Assembly (NCBI RefSeq): GCF_965227785.1
Contig: NZ_OZ245785.1
Span: 1,612,001 to 1,676,000, forward strand
DNA length: 64,000 nt
Direction: 5' to 3'
From: Gracilimonas sp965227785
Lineage (GTDB): Bacteria > Bacteroidota > Rhodothermia > Balneolales > Balneolaceae
Numbering within the stretch: position 1 is the first letter of the stretch; every line of letters begins with the position of its first letter. This document shows positions 7,241 to 15,314 of the stretch, piece after piece. A program made the translations under genes and the position numbers. The notes below the pieces were generated by a model that was given only the letters and a program-made list of their open reading frames with translations, was not told the origin of the DNA and searched no databases.

Positions 7241-9021
7241 GATAGTTGATCCTTGATATTTTTCTTAATGGAAATATGCAGTTCATCAAGCTGTTCTTTA
7301 TCCACTACATCCGGTGAATTGTCCATCATGCTTTGCGCTTTCTGGTTTTTAGGGAACGCGATTACATCACGGAGGCTCTTTGCACCGGTCAGCAACATCA
7401 CAATTCGATCTACTCCAAAAGCAATTCCGCCGTGTGGAGGAGCCCCGTATTTGAAGGCATCCAGCAGGAAGCCAAACTTCTCACGTGCTTCCTTATCGCC
7501 AATTCCCAGCAGCTCAAACATTCTGCTCTGCATTTTTTGGTCATGAATCCTAATCGATCCGCCACCGATTTCATTCCCGTTCAATACTAAATCGTAAGCC
7601 CGGGCTCGTACTTTAGCCGGATCAGATTCCATTAACTCTACATCTTCTGCCTTTGGAGATGTGAACGGATGGTGCATGGCATGGTACCTGCGCGTCTCCT
7701 CATCCCACTCCAGCAATGGAAATTCCGTTACCCAAAGGAAATTGTATTTTGATTCATCAATCAGGTCAAACTCTTTGCCCATCATCAGGCGAAGCTGGCC
7801 GAGTTGCTTGAGCACATCCGGTTTAGGTCCGGCAAGAATCAGAACAAGATCCCCTTGCTTAGCTTCTGCTTTTTCCACCATCTGCTCTACAATTTCATCC
7901 GTCAGGAACTTGGCTACACTGCAAAGCGGGCCATCTTCCTGCATCTTGATATAGATCAGGCCACCGGCACCGGTTTCTTCTTTTACGCGGTCGGTAAGCC
8001 GGTCAATAGCTCCGCGGCCCATATCTCCTTGTCCCGGTACGGTTATACCTACCACTCCACCGCCATTTTTCACGGTTCCGGAAAACACTTTGAACTCGGC
8101 ATCTTTCACAATCTCCGAAAAATCGGCAAACTCCAGCCCAAATCGGGTATCCGGCTTATCGCTGCCGTAGGTATTCATGGCCTCATTGTAGGTCATTCGC
8201 GGAAATGGCGTTTCAATTTCTGCGCCTATGGTTTCTTTGAATACCTTTTTCATCAACTGCTCGTGGTGGCTGTAAACATCCTCTTCATCCACAAAGCTCA
8301 TCTCTACATCAATCTGAGTAAACTCAGGCTGGCGATCGGCTCGTAAATCCTCATCCCGAAAACACTTCACAATCTGGAAATATCGGTCGTAACCGGAAAC
8401 CATTAGCAGCTGCTTATAAGTCTGAGGGCTTTGAGGAAGCGCAAAAAACTTCCCGGCATTCACCCGGCTGGGCACCAAATAGTCTCGGGCACCTTCAGGA
8501 GTGCTTCGCATCAGTACGGGTGTTTCCACTTCTGCAAAATCCCGCTCGTGATAAAAAGAACGCACCGATTGATAAAATTTGGAGCGCAGCATCAGCTTTT
8601 GCTGTACTTCCGGACGACGTAAATCCAGATACCGATATTTGAGACGTGTATCTTCATTGGTTTTGATGTCGTCTTTGATCTCAAACGGAGTCGTTTCTGC
8701 TTCAGAATAAATCACCAGCTCGGTAGCTTCAATCTCAATTTCCCCGGTTGGGAGTTTCGGGTTGATGTTCCCCTCACCCCTCGTGATCACCTTCCCTTTA
8801 ATTCCAATCACATACTCGGATCGAAGCTGCTCTGCTTTTTCATGTAGCTGATCGTCTTCTTCAGTAAAAACAACCTGGGTTACGCCGTAGCGGTCTCTCA
8901 AATCAATAAAAATTACACCGCCTAAATCGCGGCGCGGGCCAACCCATCCGTTTAAAATTACTTCGTCGCCAATATTTTTTGCGGTAAGTTCTCCGCAGGT
9001 ATGTGTTCTTTTAAGGGTCAT
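7237..9021 (-). CDS. aspS: Aspartyl-tRNA synthetase
   Basis: 594-residue class II aminoacyl-tRNA synthetase of the bacterial type. An N-terminal OB-fold binds the anticodon (about 1-105). The catalytic core has motif 2 FRDEDLRADRQPEFTQID, a GAD insertion domain (about 300-420) splits it, and motif 3 lies in GGIAFGVDRIVML. ATG 9021 gives the standard N-terminus (MTLKRTHTCGEL); a 38-residue extension in frame would run into the divergent gene and matches nothing in the family. Whether it is discriminating or also charges tRNA-Asn cannot be told by eye. It is followed, with 4-bp overlap, by the DUF429 gene. Confidence 0.97.
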   Translation of the reverse strand: MTLKRTHTCGELTAKNIGDEVILNGWVGPRRDLGGVIFIDLRDRYGVTQVVFTEEDDQLHEKAEQLRSEYVIGIKGKVITRGEGNINPKLPTGEIEIEATELVIYSEAETTPFEIKDDIKTNEDTRLKYRYLDLRRPEVQQKLMLRSKFYQSVRSFYHERDFAEVETPVLMRSTPEGARDYLVPSRVNAGKFFALPQSPQTYKQLLMVSGYDRYFQIVKCFRDEDLRADRQPEFTQIDVEMSFVDEEDVYSHHEQLMKKVFKETIGAEIETPFPRMTYNEAMNTYGSDKPDTRFGLEFADFSEIVKDAEFKVFSGTVKNGGGVVGITVPGQGDMGRGAIDRLTDRVKEETGAGGLIYIKMQEDGPLCSVAKFLTDEIVEQMVEKAEAKQGDLVLILAGPKPDVLKQLGQLRLMMGKEFDLIDESKYNFLWVTEFPLLEWDEETRRYHAMHHPFTSPKAEDVELMESDPAKVRARAYDLVLNGNEIGGGSIRIHDQKMQSRMFELLGIGDKEAREKFGFLLDAFKYGAPPHGGIAFGVDRIVMLLTGAKSLRDVIAFPKNQKAQSMMDNSPDVVDKEQLDELHISIKKNIKDQLS

Positions 9022-9103
9022 TCGTTTCGATGAATCGTAAGTGAAAACTTTTGGTTTATAAGGCGCTGAAAATACACATAATGTAAACGAATCGCTTACT
9101 CCA

Positions 9104-9535
9104 ATGTCATATGAACTCATTTTTTTGATCAACACCTTTTCGTCCTTTTTTATGACGGGGCTTATCTGGACGGTTCAGCGGGTTCACTATCCATCCTTTC
9201 ATTTTGTGGGAACCGATAATTTTCCCGCCTTTCAACACCATCACGTGCACAGTATCGATAAGATTGTGATCCCTGTAATGGTTGCTGAAATCACTTCATC
9301 TTTTGGATTGGCCTGGATGAGTGGCTGGTTTTCGCTGAATGCGGCCGGTTTTTATATCGTAATTCTGATCTGGGCTGCAACCGGACTGTTTTCCGTACCG
9401 GCTCATTCAAAATTGGAGAAAGCCAAAGATGAAGAAGCCATCAAAAAGCTGGTTTCCACCAATTGGATACGAACAGTACTCTGGACTACAAAATCAGGCA
9501 TTAATGCCTGGATTCTGTGGAATTTGATTAAATAA
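9104..9535 (+). CDS. Conserved four-helix membrane protein of unknown function
   Basis: 143 residues with four predicted membrane helices (about 5-25, 50-72, 80-100, 118-138). Conserved-looking polar residues sit near the helix ends: MTGLIWTVQRVHYPSF and a His cluster in FQHHHVHSIDKIV, followed by PVMVAE. I recognise the general pattern of a widespread uncharacterised membrane family but cannot name it. The His cluster near the membrane could bind metal or haem; that is inference. It diverges from aspS across 82 bp, which must contain both promoters. Confidence 0.75.
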   Translation: MSYELIFLINTFSSFFMTGLIWTVQRVHYPSFHFVGTDNFPAFQHHHVHSIDKIVIPVMVAEITSSFGLAWMSGWFSLNAAGFYIVILIWAATGLFSVPAHSKLEKAKDEEAIKKLVSTNWIRTVLWTTKSGINAWILWNLIK

Positions 9536-9540
9536 GGAGT

Positions 9541-9697
9541 CCGTCATCGCGAGGAGTATTATTGCCAAAATCCAACCCCACCTGCATTACGACGCGGCGA
9601 TCTCCATGTATTATTTATGGTGTTGCAAACAGAAGATTGCTTCGTCGTTAAATAATCCACCTCTGTGTTTTCCATCATAAACTCCTCGCAAGGACGG
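9541..9697. repeat. MITE-like intergenic inverted-repeat element
   Basis: The terminal sequence CCGTCATCGCGAGGAG at 9541-9556 is matched inverted by CTCCTCGCAAGGACGG at 9682-9697. Between the ends lie GGCGATCTCC and GATTGCTTCGTCG, an internal pair typical of a repeat family found in many Bacteroidota intergenic regions. There is no coding capacity and no recognisable transposase. Transcribed, it would fold into one long imperfect hairpin. Confidence 0.75.
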
Positions 9698-9821
9698 AGA
9701 AATTGGGTTAGTAAACCCGCCCGAAAATTAAAATTGGCATACTACCCCCATTTTTAGCTACATTATTTGTCCTTTCTCCGCGTGGGTCGGAGGAAAAACC
9801 ATTTCTACCTGGGGAGGTAAA

Positions 9822-10478
9822 ATGTCTAAAATTGATACGATTGTTGCAGACGGCAACGAAATTTTCAGGTATGGACTAAGCTCCATTTTGCGAGATCACG
9901 GTGCGTTTAATATTTGCAGCGAGATTGACAACGGCGCTCTTGTACTCACCGCTTTTGAAAGTGTTAAGCCTAAACTGTGTATCCTTTCTTTTTCCATGCC
10001 CGAGATGGAAGGCATCATCATTGCCAAAAAGATTATCTCCAAAAATCCGGGTGCCAACATCCTGCTGCTGGCCGACGACACCGACCAAAAAACCCTCAAC
10101 GAATTTTTGGATTCCGGTGCCTTTGGGCTGATCCATAAATCGGCTCATCACCTGGAACTAATTGATGCCGCCGAAAAAGTATCAGAGGGAGAGCGCTTTC
10201 TCGGGAAACAGTTCTCCCGAATGATGACCGAAGAGTACATCCGCCTGGCCAAGAAAAAGAAACGACCGGGCGACCCCATCAAATCGATTACAAACCGCGA
10301 ACGGGAAATATTGGGACTTCTCACGGAAGGACTTACCAGTACCGAAATTGCCTCCAAACTGTACATCAGTCCCCGCACCGTTGAAAAACACCGAACCAAT
10401 TTATTGAAGAAGCTAAAGCTCAAAAATACCGCCGCCTTGGTACGTTTTGCCATGGAGAATGAACAGGCACTGCTTTAG
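9822..10478 (+). CDS. NarL/LuxR-type response regulator with degenerate receiver
   Basis: 218 residues: an N-terminal receiver-like domain (1-120) and a C-terminal LuxR-type helix-turn-helix (about 150-212, SITNREREILGLLTEG then ISPRTVEKHRTNLLKKL), hence a DNA-binding transcription regulator. The receiver has lost key residues. The phospho-acceptor position is Ser56 (LCILSFSMPEMEG, where Asp is expected), the acidic pair is reduced to Asp10-Gly11, and the conserved Thr/Ser is Ala84. Lys106 remains. Classical aspartate phosphorylation is therefore unlikely; control by ligand, dimerisation or amount is more plausible. A strong GGGGAGGT lies upstream of the ATG. No kinase gene is adjacent. Flanked on both sides by repeat elements. 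Confidence 0.9.
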   Translation: MSKIDTIVADGNEIFRYGLSSILRDHGAFNICSEIDNGALVLTAFESVKPKLCILSFSMPEMEGIIIAKKIISKNPGANILLLADDTDQKTLNEFLDSGAFGLIHKSAHHLELIDAAEKVSEGERFLGKQFSRMMTEEYIRLAKKKKRPGDPIKSITNREREILGLLTEGLTSTEIASKLYISPRTVEKHRTNLLKKLKLKNTAALVRFAMENEQALL

Positions 10479-10725
10479 AAATACCAAGCTCCAAGTCCCA
10501 ATGAACAAATTTATACTGTTGTCATCCTGAGCGGTAAAAATTGAGCAAAGGTATCAGATGGTATTCGCGAAGGATCTCAAAGTCAGGAATCCTGACTGGT
10601 TTTATAGTTTGAGGTCCTTCGTGTTAAAGAAACTCAATCCGATCGTTGTAACCGGGCACTCAGGATAACCATGCAGGAAATTTTGTTTTTAAGATTGGCA
10701 ACTGGAATTTGGAGCTTGAGATTTA
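10479..10725. repeat. Nested inverted-repeat elements in intergenic region
   Basis: Outer arms: CCAAGCTCCAAGTCCCA at 10484-10500 and its imperfect inverse TGGAATTTGGAGCTTGAG at 10703-10720. Inner element: GTTGTCATCCTGAGCGG at 10519-10535 against the inverted GGGCACTCAGGATAAC at 10655-10670. A central hairpin, CGAAGGATCTCAAA against TTTGAGGTCCTTCG, lies around 10568-10621. The inner element resembles the common TGTCATCCTGAGC repeat family. No gene is supported in the 418 bp gap between 10479 and 10896. Confidence 0.65.
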
Positions 10726-10775
10726 ACACTACGTATTTTCACGTAGAAAAATTACGTAAATCCCTCCATTGACGG

Positions 10776-10868
10776 GTTTCCCGCTTAAATGTATGTTTAT
10801 AGTGCAAATGGGGTAATAGCCGTCTGTAGATGATATTAGCTGACGACCATTGATTTGGCGTCAGCTTT
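10776..10868 (+). ncRNA. Candidate small RNA: promoter-like sequence to terminator
   Basis: A Bacteroidota-type promoter pattern is visible: TTG near 10779, then 20 bases, then TATGTTTA (consensus TAnnTTTG). About 30 bases on, AGCTGACG and CGTCAGCT form a strong hairpin followed by TTTTTT (about 10838-10874). The spacing would give a transcript of roughly 60-70 nt. No open frame or known RNA family is evident. It could instead be the distant terminator of the upstream regulator gene. Confidence 0.35.
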
Positions 10869-10896
10869 TTTTATGTATGAGCTTCGCTTAAACCAA

Positions 10897-11523
10897 TCAA
10901 TCTCCGGAAAGCTGTTTCAGTTTGGCAGCGCGAAGTTCATTGTACATATTCTGCTCCTCCACCATTTTTGACAAGGCAAACAGGTCGTAAAGGGCACCAA
11001 TGCCCATCAACCCTCCGGTAAGTAACCACCCAATACCGGTTCCGGTTCGCCCCAGGTAAAAGCGGTGAAAACCCAGAATGCCGAAAAAACCCACCAGCCA
11101 AAACAGGTACGCCTTCCCTTTCGATTTTTTTGGGTAGGCAAGTACTTCGGTGTTTTCCAGCTTTTTGAGCTTTCTTTTTCCACCCACCTTAATGATAAAA
11201 TCCTCGTAGCTGGAAAGCAGTCTCTTTGCAAGACGCTTAATTTTAGGAGAAGCTTCTTTCTCGATTTCCATCTCCCCGTCGATGATGTCATATTCAAAAA
11301 CGAATTCATCAATCAGCTTATCCATGGAAATTTGATCTTTCAGATAGGCCTCTACTTTTCGGGACAGGTTTCGAATGGAATCATGGACAGAAACAGCCAG
11401 GTTACTCTTTTTATATTCCTCTTCCTGCTTAAGCTCACCCATCAGTTCGCCATACTTCGCTTCGGCTTTTCCCAGTGCTTTTTCAGCCAGCAGGGCCATT
11501 TCGTATTGTTCAGATTTTTTCAT
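10897..11523 (-). CDS. TM2 domain-containing membrane protein
   Basis: 208 residues. The N-terminal 135 residues are charged and helical (coiled-coil-like, rich in Lys and Glu) with no recognisable enzyme motif. The C-terminal part is a TM2 domain: two membrane helices around GFHRFYLGRTGTGIGWLLTG, followed by ALYDLFALSKMV. TM2 domains occur in many bacterial membrane proteins without an assigned biochemical role. The N-terminal cytoplasmic domain is probably the functional part. Single gene, downstream of tRNA-Met but separated from it by a terminator. Confidence 0.85.
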   Translation of the reverse strand: MKKSEQYEMALLAEKALGKAEAKYGELMGELKQEEEYKKSNLAVSVHDSIRNLSRKVEAYLKDQISMDKLIDEFVFEYDIIDGEMEIEKEASPKIKRLAKRLLSSYEDFIIKVGGKRKLKKLENTEVLAYPKKSKGKAYLFWLVGFFGILGFHRFYLGRTGTGIGWLLTGGLMGIGALYDLFALSKMVEEQNMYNELRAAKLKQLSGD

Positions 11524-11584
11524 CCCGGAAGTTATATACTTAGTCAGAAAATCTAATATGAAGAATCCCCTTCCTATTAGAAAA

Positions 11585-11618
11585 TAAAAAAAGCCTGACT
11601 CGCTTTCGAATCAGGCTT
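11585..11618 (-). terminator. Terminator after tRNA-Met
   Basis: AGCCTGA and TCAGGCT pair around a 12-nt loop and are followed on the minus strand by seven T residues. It lies 15 bp past the tRNA 3' end. Confidence 0.9.
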
Positions 11619-11632
11619 GATATTGTTTTATG

Positions 11633-11706
11633 TACCGTGGGACGGAATTGAACCGTCGACCTCACGATTATGAGTCGTGCGCTCTAACCATCTGAGCTAC
11701 CACGGC
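11633..11706 (-). tRNA. tRNA with CAU anticodon (elongator Met, possibly Ile2)
   Basis: Full cloverleaf on the minus strand, 74 nt. The acceptor stem starts GCCGTGG and pairs with CCACGGT, with a G-U first pair and discriminator A. The D-arm is GCTCAGATGGTTAGAGC, the anticodon loop CTCATAA on a CACGA/TCGTG stem, and the T-arm has loop TTCAATT. CCA is not encoded. The stem lacks the three G-C pairs of initiator tRNA, so it is elongator Met, or an Ile tRNA whose C34 is modified to lysidine; sequence alone does not settle that. Confidence 0.93.
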
Positions 11707-12238
11707 ATTATTTTAATCACCACAAAATCTCAAAATCACTAAATAAAATTTTTGTGCTTTAGAGCTTTAGTGGCCCTTTTCAACAAGGGCACCAAATATA
11801 CGGCATTCTCAAACAAAGGGTAAAACATTTTTTTGTGGATACGCTTCATTGATAACAATCTGAAATCGTCAGTCCCTGATAATCTTAGTAACAAGATTAA
11901 TACTATTTAGTCGGCCTTAGAAAAAGGCGCGTCAAGAAGATGACGAAATGAAGCGTTAAGAAAGAAATCATACCGATGAGGAATCAAGAAGCAAGCAGCG
12001 AACGGGAAGGAGCATTGATTTCTTTTAGCATAATGAAGTCAGCTTTAGCTCCTTTTTCGTCGCCGGGAGTTTTTGGTTCTTTTGTCGGTACAAAAGAACA
12101 CAAAGAGTGAGCAATTAATTTGCATACTTAATATGTGCTGGCTGATTAAGTACAAAAAGTTTTCGCCTTCATTGCCTTATTCTCTACGCTACATTTCTTA
12201 ACTTCTCTCTTTAAGTAAAAATCACATTAAACAGGTTC
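11707..12238. other. Gene-free region of about 530 bp between tRNA-Met and proS
   Basis: No coding frame of credible composition. A palindromic stretch lies near 12072-12107 (TTTGGTTCTTTTGTCGGTAC followed by AAAAGAACACAAA), a type of hairpin seen repeatedly between Bacteroidota genes. GAAATCA and TGATTTC, inverted, flank a segment at about 11966-12024. The tRNA promoter (minus) and the proS promoter (plus) must lie in it. Nothing else is recognisable. Confidence 0.5.
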
Positions 12239-13705
12239 ATGGCACAAAAAATAACTTCACAGGAAAAAGATTATTCACAATGGTATCTGGATGTAGTCCG
12301 GGAAGCTAAACTGGCCGAGCATTCTCCCGTGCGCGGAAGCATGGTGATTCGCCCCAACGGTATGGCTCTCTGGGAAAACATGCGTGAAGGCTTGGACCGA
12401 ATGTTCAAAGATACCGGCCATGAAAACGCCTACTTCCCCCTGTTTATCCCAAAGTCATTTTTATCCAAAGAAGCGCAGCATGTAGAAGGTTTTGCCAAAG
12501 AATGTGCGGTTGTAACACACAGCCGGCTTAAAAGCGTTGATGGCGGCGTGGAAGTAGACCCGGAATCCCGCCTGGAGGAGGAGCTGATCGTCCGCCCTAC
12601 TTCTGAGACCATTATCTGGGATACCTATCGTGGCTGGATTCAATCGTACCGCGACCTTCCCATCCTGGTAAATCAGTGGGCGAATGTAGTGCGCTGGGAA
12701 ATGCGTACCCGTCTGTTCCTGCGAACCATGGAGTTTCTGTGGCAGGAAGGGCACACGGCTCATGCCACAAAGGAGGAAGCCGAAGCAGAAACACGACAGA
12801 TGCTGGATGTGTATGCCACATTCGCTGAAGAATTTATGGCCATGCCAGTCATCAAGGGTGTGAAAACGGCCAGTGAGCGATTTGCCGGAGCCGTTGAAAC
12901 CTATTGCATCGAAGCACTGATGCAGGATGGAAAAGCCCTGCAGGCCGGAACATCTCACTTCCTGGGACAGAATTTTGCCAAGGCATTTGATGTGAAGTTT
13001 CAGGACAAGGATGGTGAACATAAACTGGTATGGGCAACCAGCTGGGGAGTTTCAACACGACTGATCGGGGGTTTGATTATGACTCATTCGGATGACCAGG
13101 GTCTTGTACTTCCGCCAAAACTGGCACCAACACAAGTGATAATTGTGCCTATTTACAGAAGTGATGAGCAGCGCGAAGCGGTTCTTGAATATGCTGATGG
13201 CATTTACAATGAACTAAAAGATCTGGGTGTGCGCATCAAAGTGGACGACCGTGATAACCAAAACCCCGGCTATAAATTTGCTGAGCATGAAGCCGCCGGT
13301 ATTCCGTTGAGAATCGCTGTGGGTCCACGCGATCTGGAAAACAATAATGTGGAATTGGCCCGTCGTGATACCAAGGAGAAGAACATTGAATCCCGTGAAG
13401 GATTAAGCGAACGCATTCAAAAGCTGCTGGCTGATATCCAGGAAGAACTGTTTGCCAAAGCACAAGAACGCCGGGAAGACATGACCACTCATGTTGAGTC
13501 GTATGATGAGTTCCGAAAAGTAATTGAAGACAAAGGTGGCTTTGTGTGGGCACACTGGGATGGAACGCCGGAGACGGAAGAAAAAATTAAAGAAGATACC
13601 AAGGCAACCATACGCCTGATTCCTCTTGAAGACGGGGAGGAAGGAGAATGTATGGTAACCGGTAAGCCTTCAAAGCAGAAGGTGCTGTTCGCCCGGTCTT
13701 ACTAA
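12239..13705 (+). CDS. proS: Prolyl-tRNA synthetase, archaeal/eukaryotic-like (type 3)
   Basis: 488-residue class II synthetase charging tRNA-Pro. Visible: motif 2 region around WANVVRWEMRTRLFLRTMEF, proline pocket TSHFLGQNF, motif 3 around TSWGVSTRLIGGLIMTHSD, the anticodon-binding domain (about 290-400, VIIVPIYRSDEQ) and the C-terminal zinc-binding-like domain ending in KVLFARSY. The editing insertion of the long bacterial ProRS is absent, and the length fits the ProS type 3 group common in Bacteroidota and relatives. No upstream gene within 500 bp; downstream it is separated from the next gene by a repeat. Confidence 0.96.
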   Translation: MAQKITSQEKDYSQWYLDVVREAKLAEHSPVRGSMVIRPNGMALWENMREGLDRMFKDTGHENAYFPLFIPKSFLSKEAQHVEGFAKECAVVTHSRLKSVDGGVEVDPESRLEEELIVRPTSETIIWDTYRGWIQSYRDLPILVNQWANVVRWEMRTRLFLRTMEFLWQEGHTAHATKEEAEAETRQMLDVYATFAEEFMAMPVIKGVKTASERFAGAVETYCIEALMQDGKALQAGTSHFLGQNFAKAFDVKFQDKDGEHKLVWATSWGVSTRLIGGLIMTHSDDQGLVLPPKLAPTQVIIVPIYRSDEQREAVLEYADGIYNELKDLGVRIKVDDRDNQNPGYKFAEHEAAGIPLRIAVGPRDLENNNVELARRDTKEKNIESREGLSERIQKLLADIQEELFAKAQERREDMTTHVESYDEFRKVIEDKGGFVWAHWDGTPETEEKIKEDTKATIRLIPLEDGEEGECMVTGKPSKQKVLFARSY

Positions 13706-13711
13706 TTTTTC

Positions 13712-13793
13712 AACGCGAAGGTCGCTGAGATATCGCAAAGAACGCTAAGATTATAACTTTGCGATCTTTGCGAGCACTCTGCGCCTCAGCGTT
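13712..13793. repeat. Short inverted repeat with CGCAAAG units
   Basis: AACGCGAAGGTCGCTGAGAT, ATCGCAAAGAACGCTAAGA and then, inverted, CTTTGCGATCTTTGCGAG and CGCCTCAGCGTT form a long imperfect palindrome with an AT-rich centre. It occupies the entire proS-nnr gap. It belongs to the CGCAAAG intergenic repeat type seen in Bacteroidota genomes and has no coding content. Confidence 0.65.
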
Positions 13794-13811
13794 AATTATC
13801 GATTCTTAATA

Positions 13812-15311
13812 ATGAACCAAATCCCTCCTTCATATTATTTGTGCTCGGCCGGGCAATCCCGGTTTATGGATGAGCAGACCATTTCTGAATTCGGCATCGA
13901 TGGCTTCACCCTGATGGAAATTGCCGGTACCCGAGCCGCCGATTTTATTCAATCCCGATTTTCCTCCGGCTCTCATGGAGTGTTTTTTTGCGGGAAAGGG
14001 AATAATGCCGGTGATGCACTGGTTATTGCACGGCTACTTTCCCAGCAGGGGTTTAAGATTACGATTTGTTTCTTGTCGGGAACCGATGATCTTAGCCCGG
14101 ACACTCAAAAAAATCTTGATCTGCTTCAAAAGCTGGATGAAGAGATTAAATTCCTGAACTGGGAAGATTTTGAACCGGGTACTTACGATTTCATCGTTGA
14201 TGGAATGCTGGGAACAGGGTTGAACTCTGAAGTCCGTGCCCCCTACTCTGATGCCATTTCATGGATCAATAAACAGAAAATACCGGTGTTTGCTTTGGAT
14301 GTCCCTACCGGACTACATGCTGATTCCGGTCGGATTCTGGGAACGGCGGTTCAGGCTGATTTCACGCTGAGCTTTGGTGCCTTAAAAACCGGATTTTACC
14401 TGAATCAGGGCTTTGACACGGCCGGAGAAGTTATTTTGTGTGAACTTTCTTTCCCCAACAAGTTTAAGAAACCAACAGCCGCGTTAATTGACAAGAGCTG
14501 GGTTGAAGCCGCTTCCCCATCCCCCAAAAAACAAAAGCACAAATACGATGGCGGTGTACTTTACATTATAGCGGGGTCGGAAGGATTGACCGGTGCGGGT
14601 GTTCTTGCTGCAAAAAGTGCATGGTCGGCCGGACTCGGAGCCGTCATCCTGATCACCCCAAAAGGATTGCTTGAAATCTATGAGAAGCAGCTGGTGCAGA
14701 TTATCAAAAAGCCGGTGGGAGATCGTGATGATGTATATTTCAAGGAAGAGCATAGTGAACAAGTTCTGGACATCATCGCCGAAAAGCCCGGAAAAGTTTT
14801 AATCGGGCCGGGACTGGGAAGGCATCAGGAAACCATCCGGTTCACCCAAAACATACTCCAACAGTTTAAGGGCGATATGATTATTGATGCCGATGCTTTG
14901 TTTGCCCTTTCCAAAATGGAAAATCGAAAAAAACCTGAGGCTTCAAAGTGGATATTCACCCCTCACCCCGGGGAGTTAAAAACATTGTTTGACCAAGAGG
15001 TACAAGATGATTTTGATCGGCTTAACCTCACCAAAGAAAAAGCAAGAGAGGAAAAGATCACCATCTTGAGTAAAGGAATGCCAACTGTTGTTGGAACAGA
15101 AACCGGAGATGCGTATTTAACAGGATACGAAACCCGTATCTTTTCCAGGGCCGGATTCGGAGACGTGCTGGCCGGGAAGGTAGGGGCTTATTGGCTGAAA
15201 TATTCATCATCTGAGCTGGCTTGTTTTTACGGATTGTTGGACGGCTTCCAGAAAGCACAACAATATTTTGTGGTGAACTCCGGTTCTTTAGCACCTATTG
15301 ATATTATCTAA
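13812..15311 (+). CDS. nnr: Bifunctional NAD(P)HX epimerase / ADP-dependent NAD(P)HX dehydratase
   Basis: 499-residue metabolite repair enzyme that restores hydrated NADH and NADPH. The N-terminal YjeF_N domain (about 1-220) has FFCGKGNNAGDALVIARLL and FIVDGMLGTGL plus the LDVPTGLHADSG strand. The C-terminal ribokinase-like dehydratase domain (about 235-499) has VLIGPGLGR, IIDADAL, FTPHPGE and the GFGDVLAG nucleotide-binding motif. The two-domain order is the usual bacterial fusion. The next gene starts only 3 bp downstream, so both are probably one transcript. Confidence 0.95.
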   Translation: MNQIPPSYYLCSAGQSRFMDEQTISEFGIDGFTLMEIAGTRAADFIQSRFSSGSHGVFFCGKGNNAGDALVIARLLSQQGFKITICFLSGTDDLSPDTQKNLDLLQKLDEEIKFLNWEDFEPGTYDFIVDGMLGTGLNSEVRAPYSDAISWINKQKIPVFALDVPTGLHADSGRILGTAVQADFTLSFGALKTGFYLNQGFDTAGEVILCELSFPNKFKKPTAALIDKSWVEAASPSPKKQKHKYDGGVLYIIAGSEGLTGAGVLAAKSAWSAGLGAVILITPKGLLEIYEKQLVQIIKKPVGDRDDVYFKEEHSEQVLDIIAEKPGKVLIGPGLGRHQETIRFTQNILQQFKGDMIIDADALFALSKMENRKKPEASKWIFTPHPGELKTLFDQEVQDDFDRLNLTKEKAREEKITILSKGMPTVVGTETGDAYLTGYETRIFSRAGFGDVLAGKVGAYWLKYSSSELACFYGLLDGFQKAQQYFVVNSGSLAPIDII

Positions 15312-15314
15312 CGA

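Noticed and set aside
9021..9135. Longer aspS with 38 extra N-terminal residues
   Set aside because: The extension overlaps the divergent membrane protein gene, matches no AspRS, and leaves no room for promoters. The standard N-terminus begins at ATG 9021.
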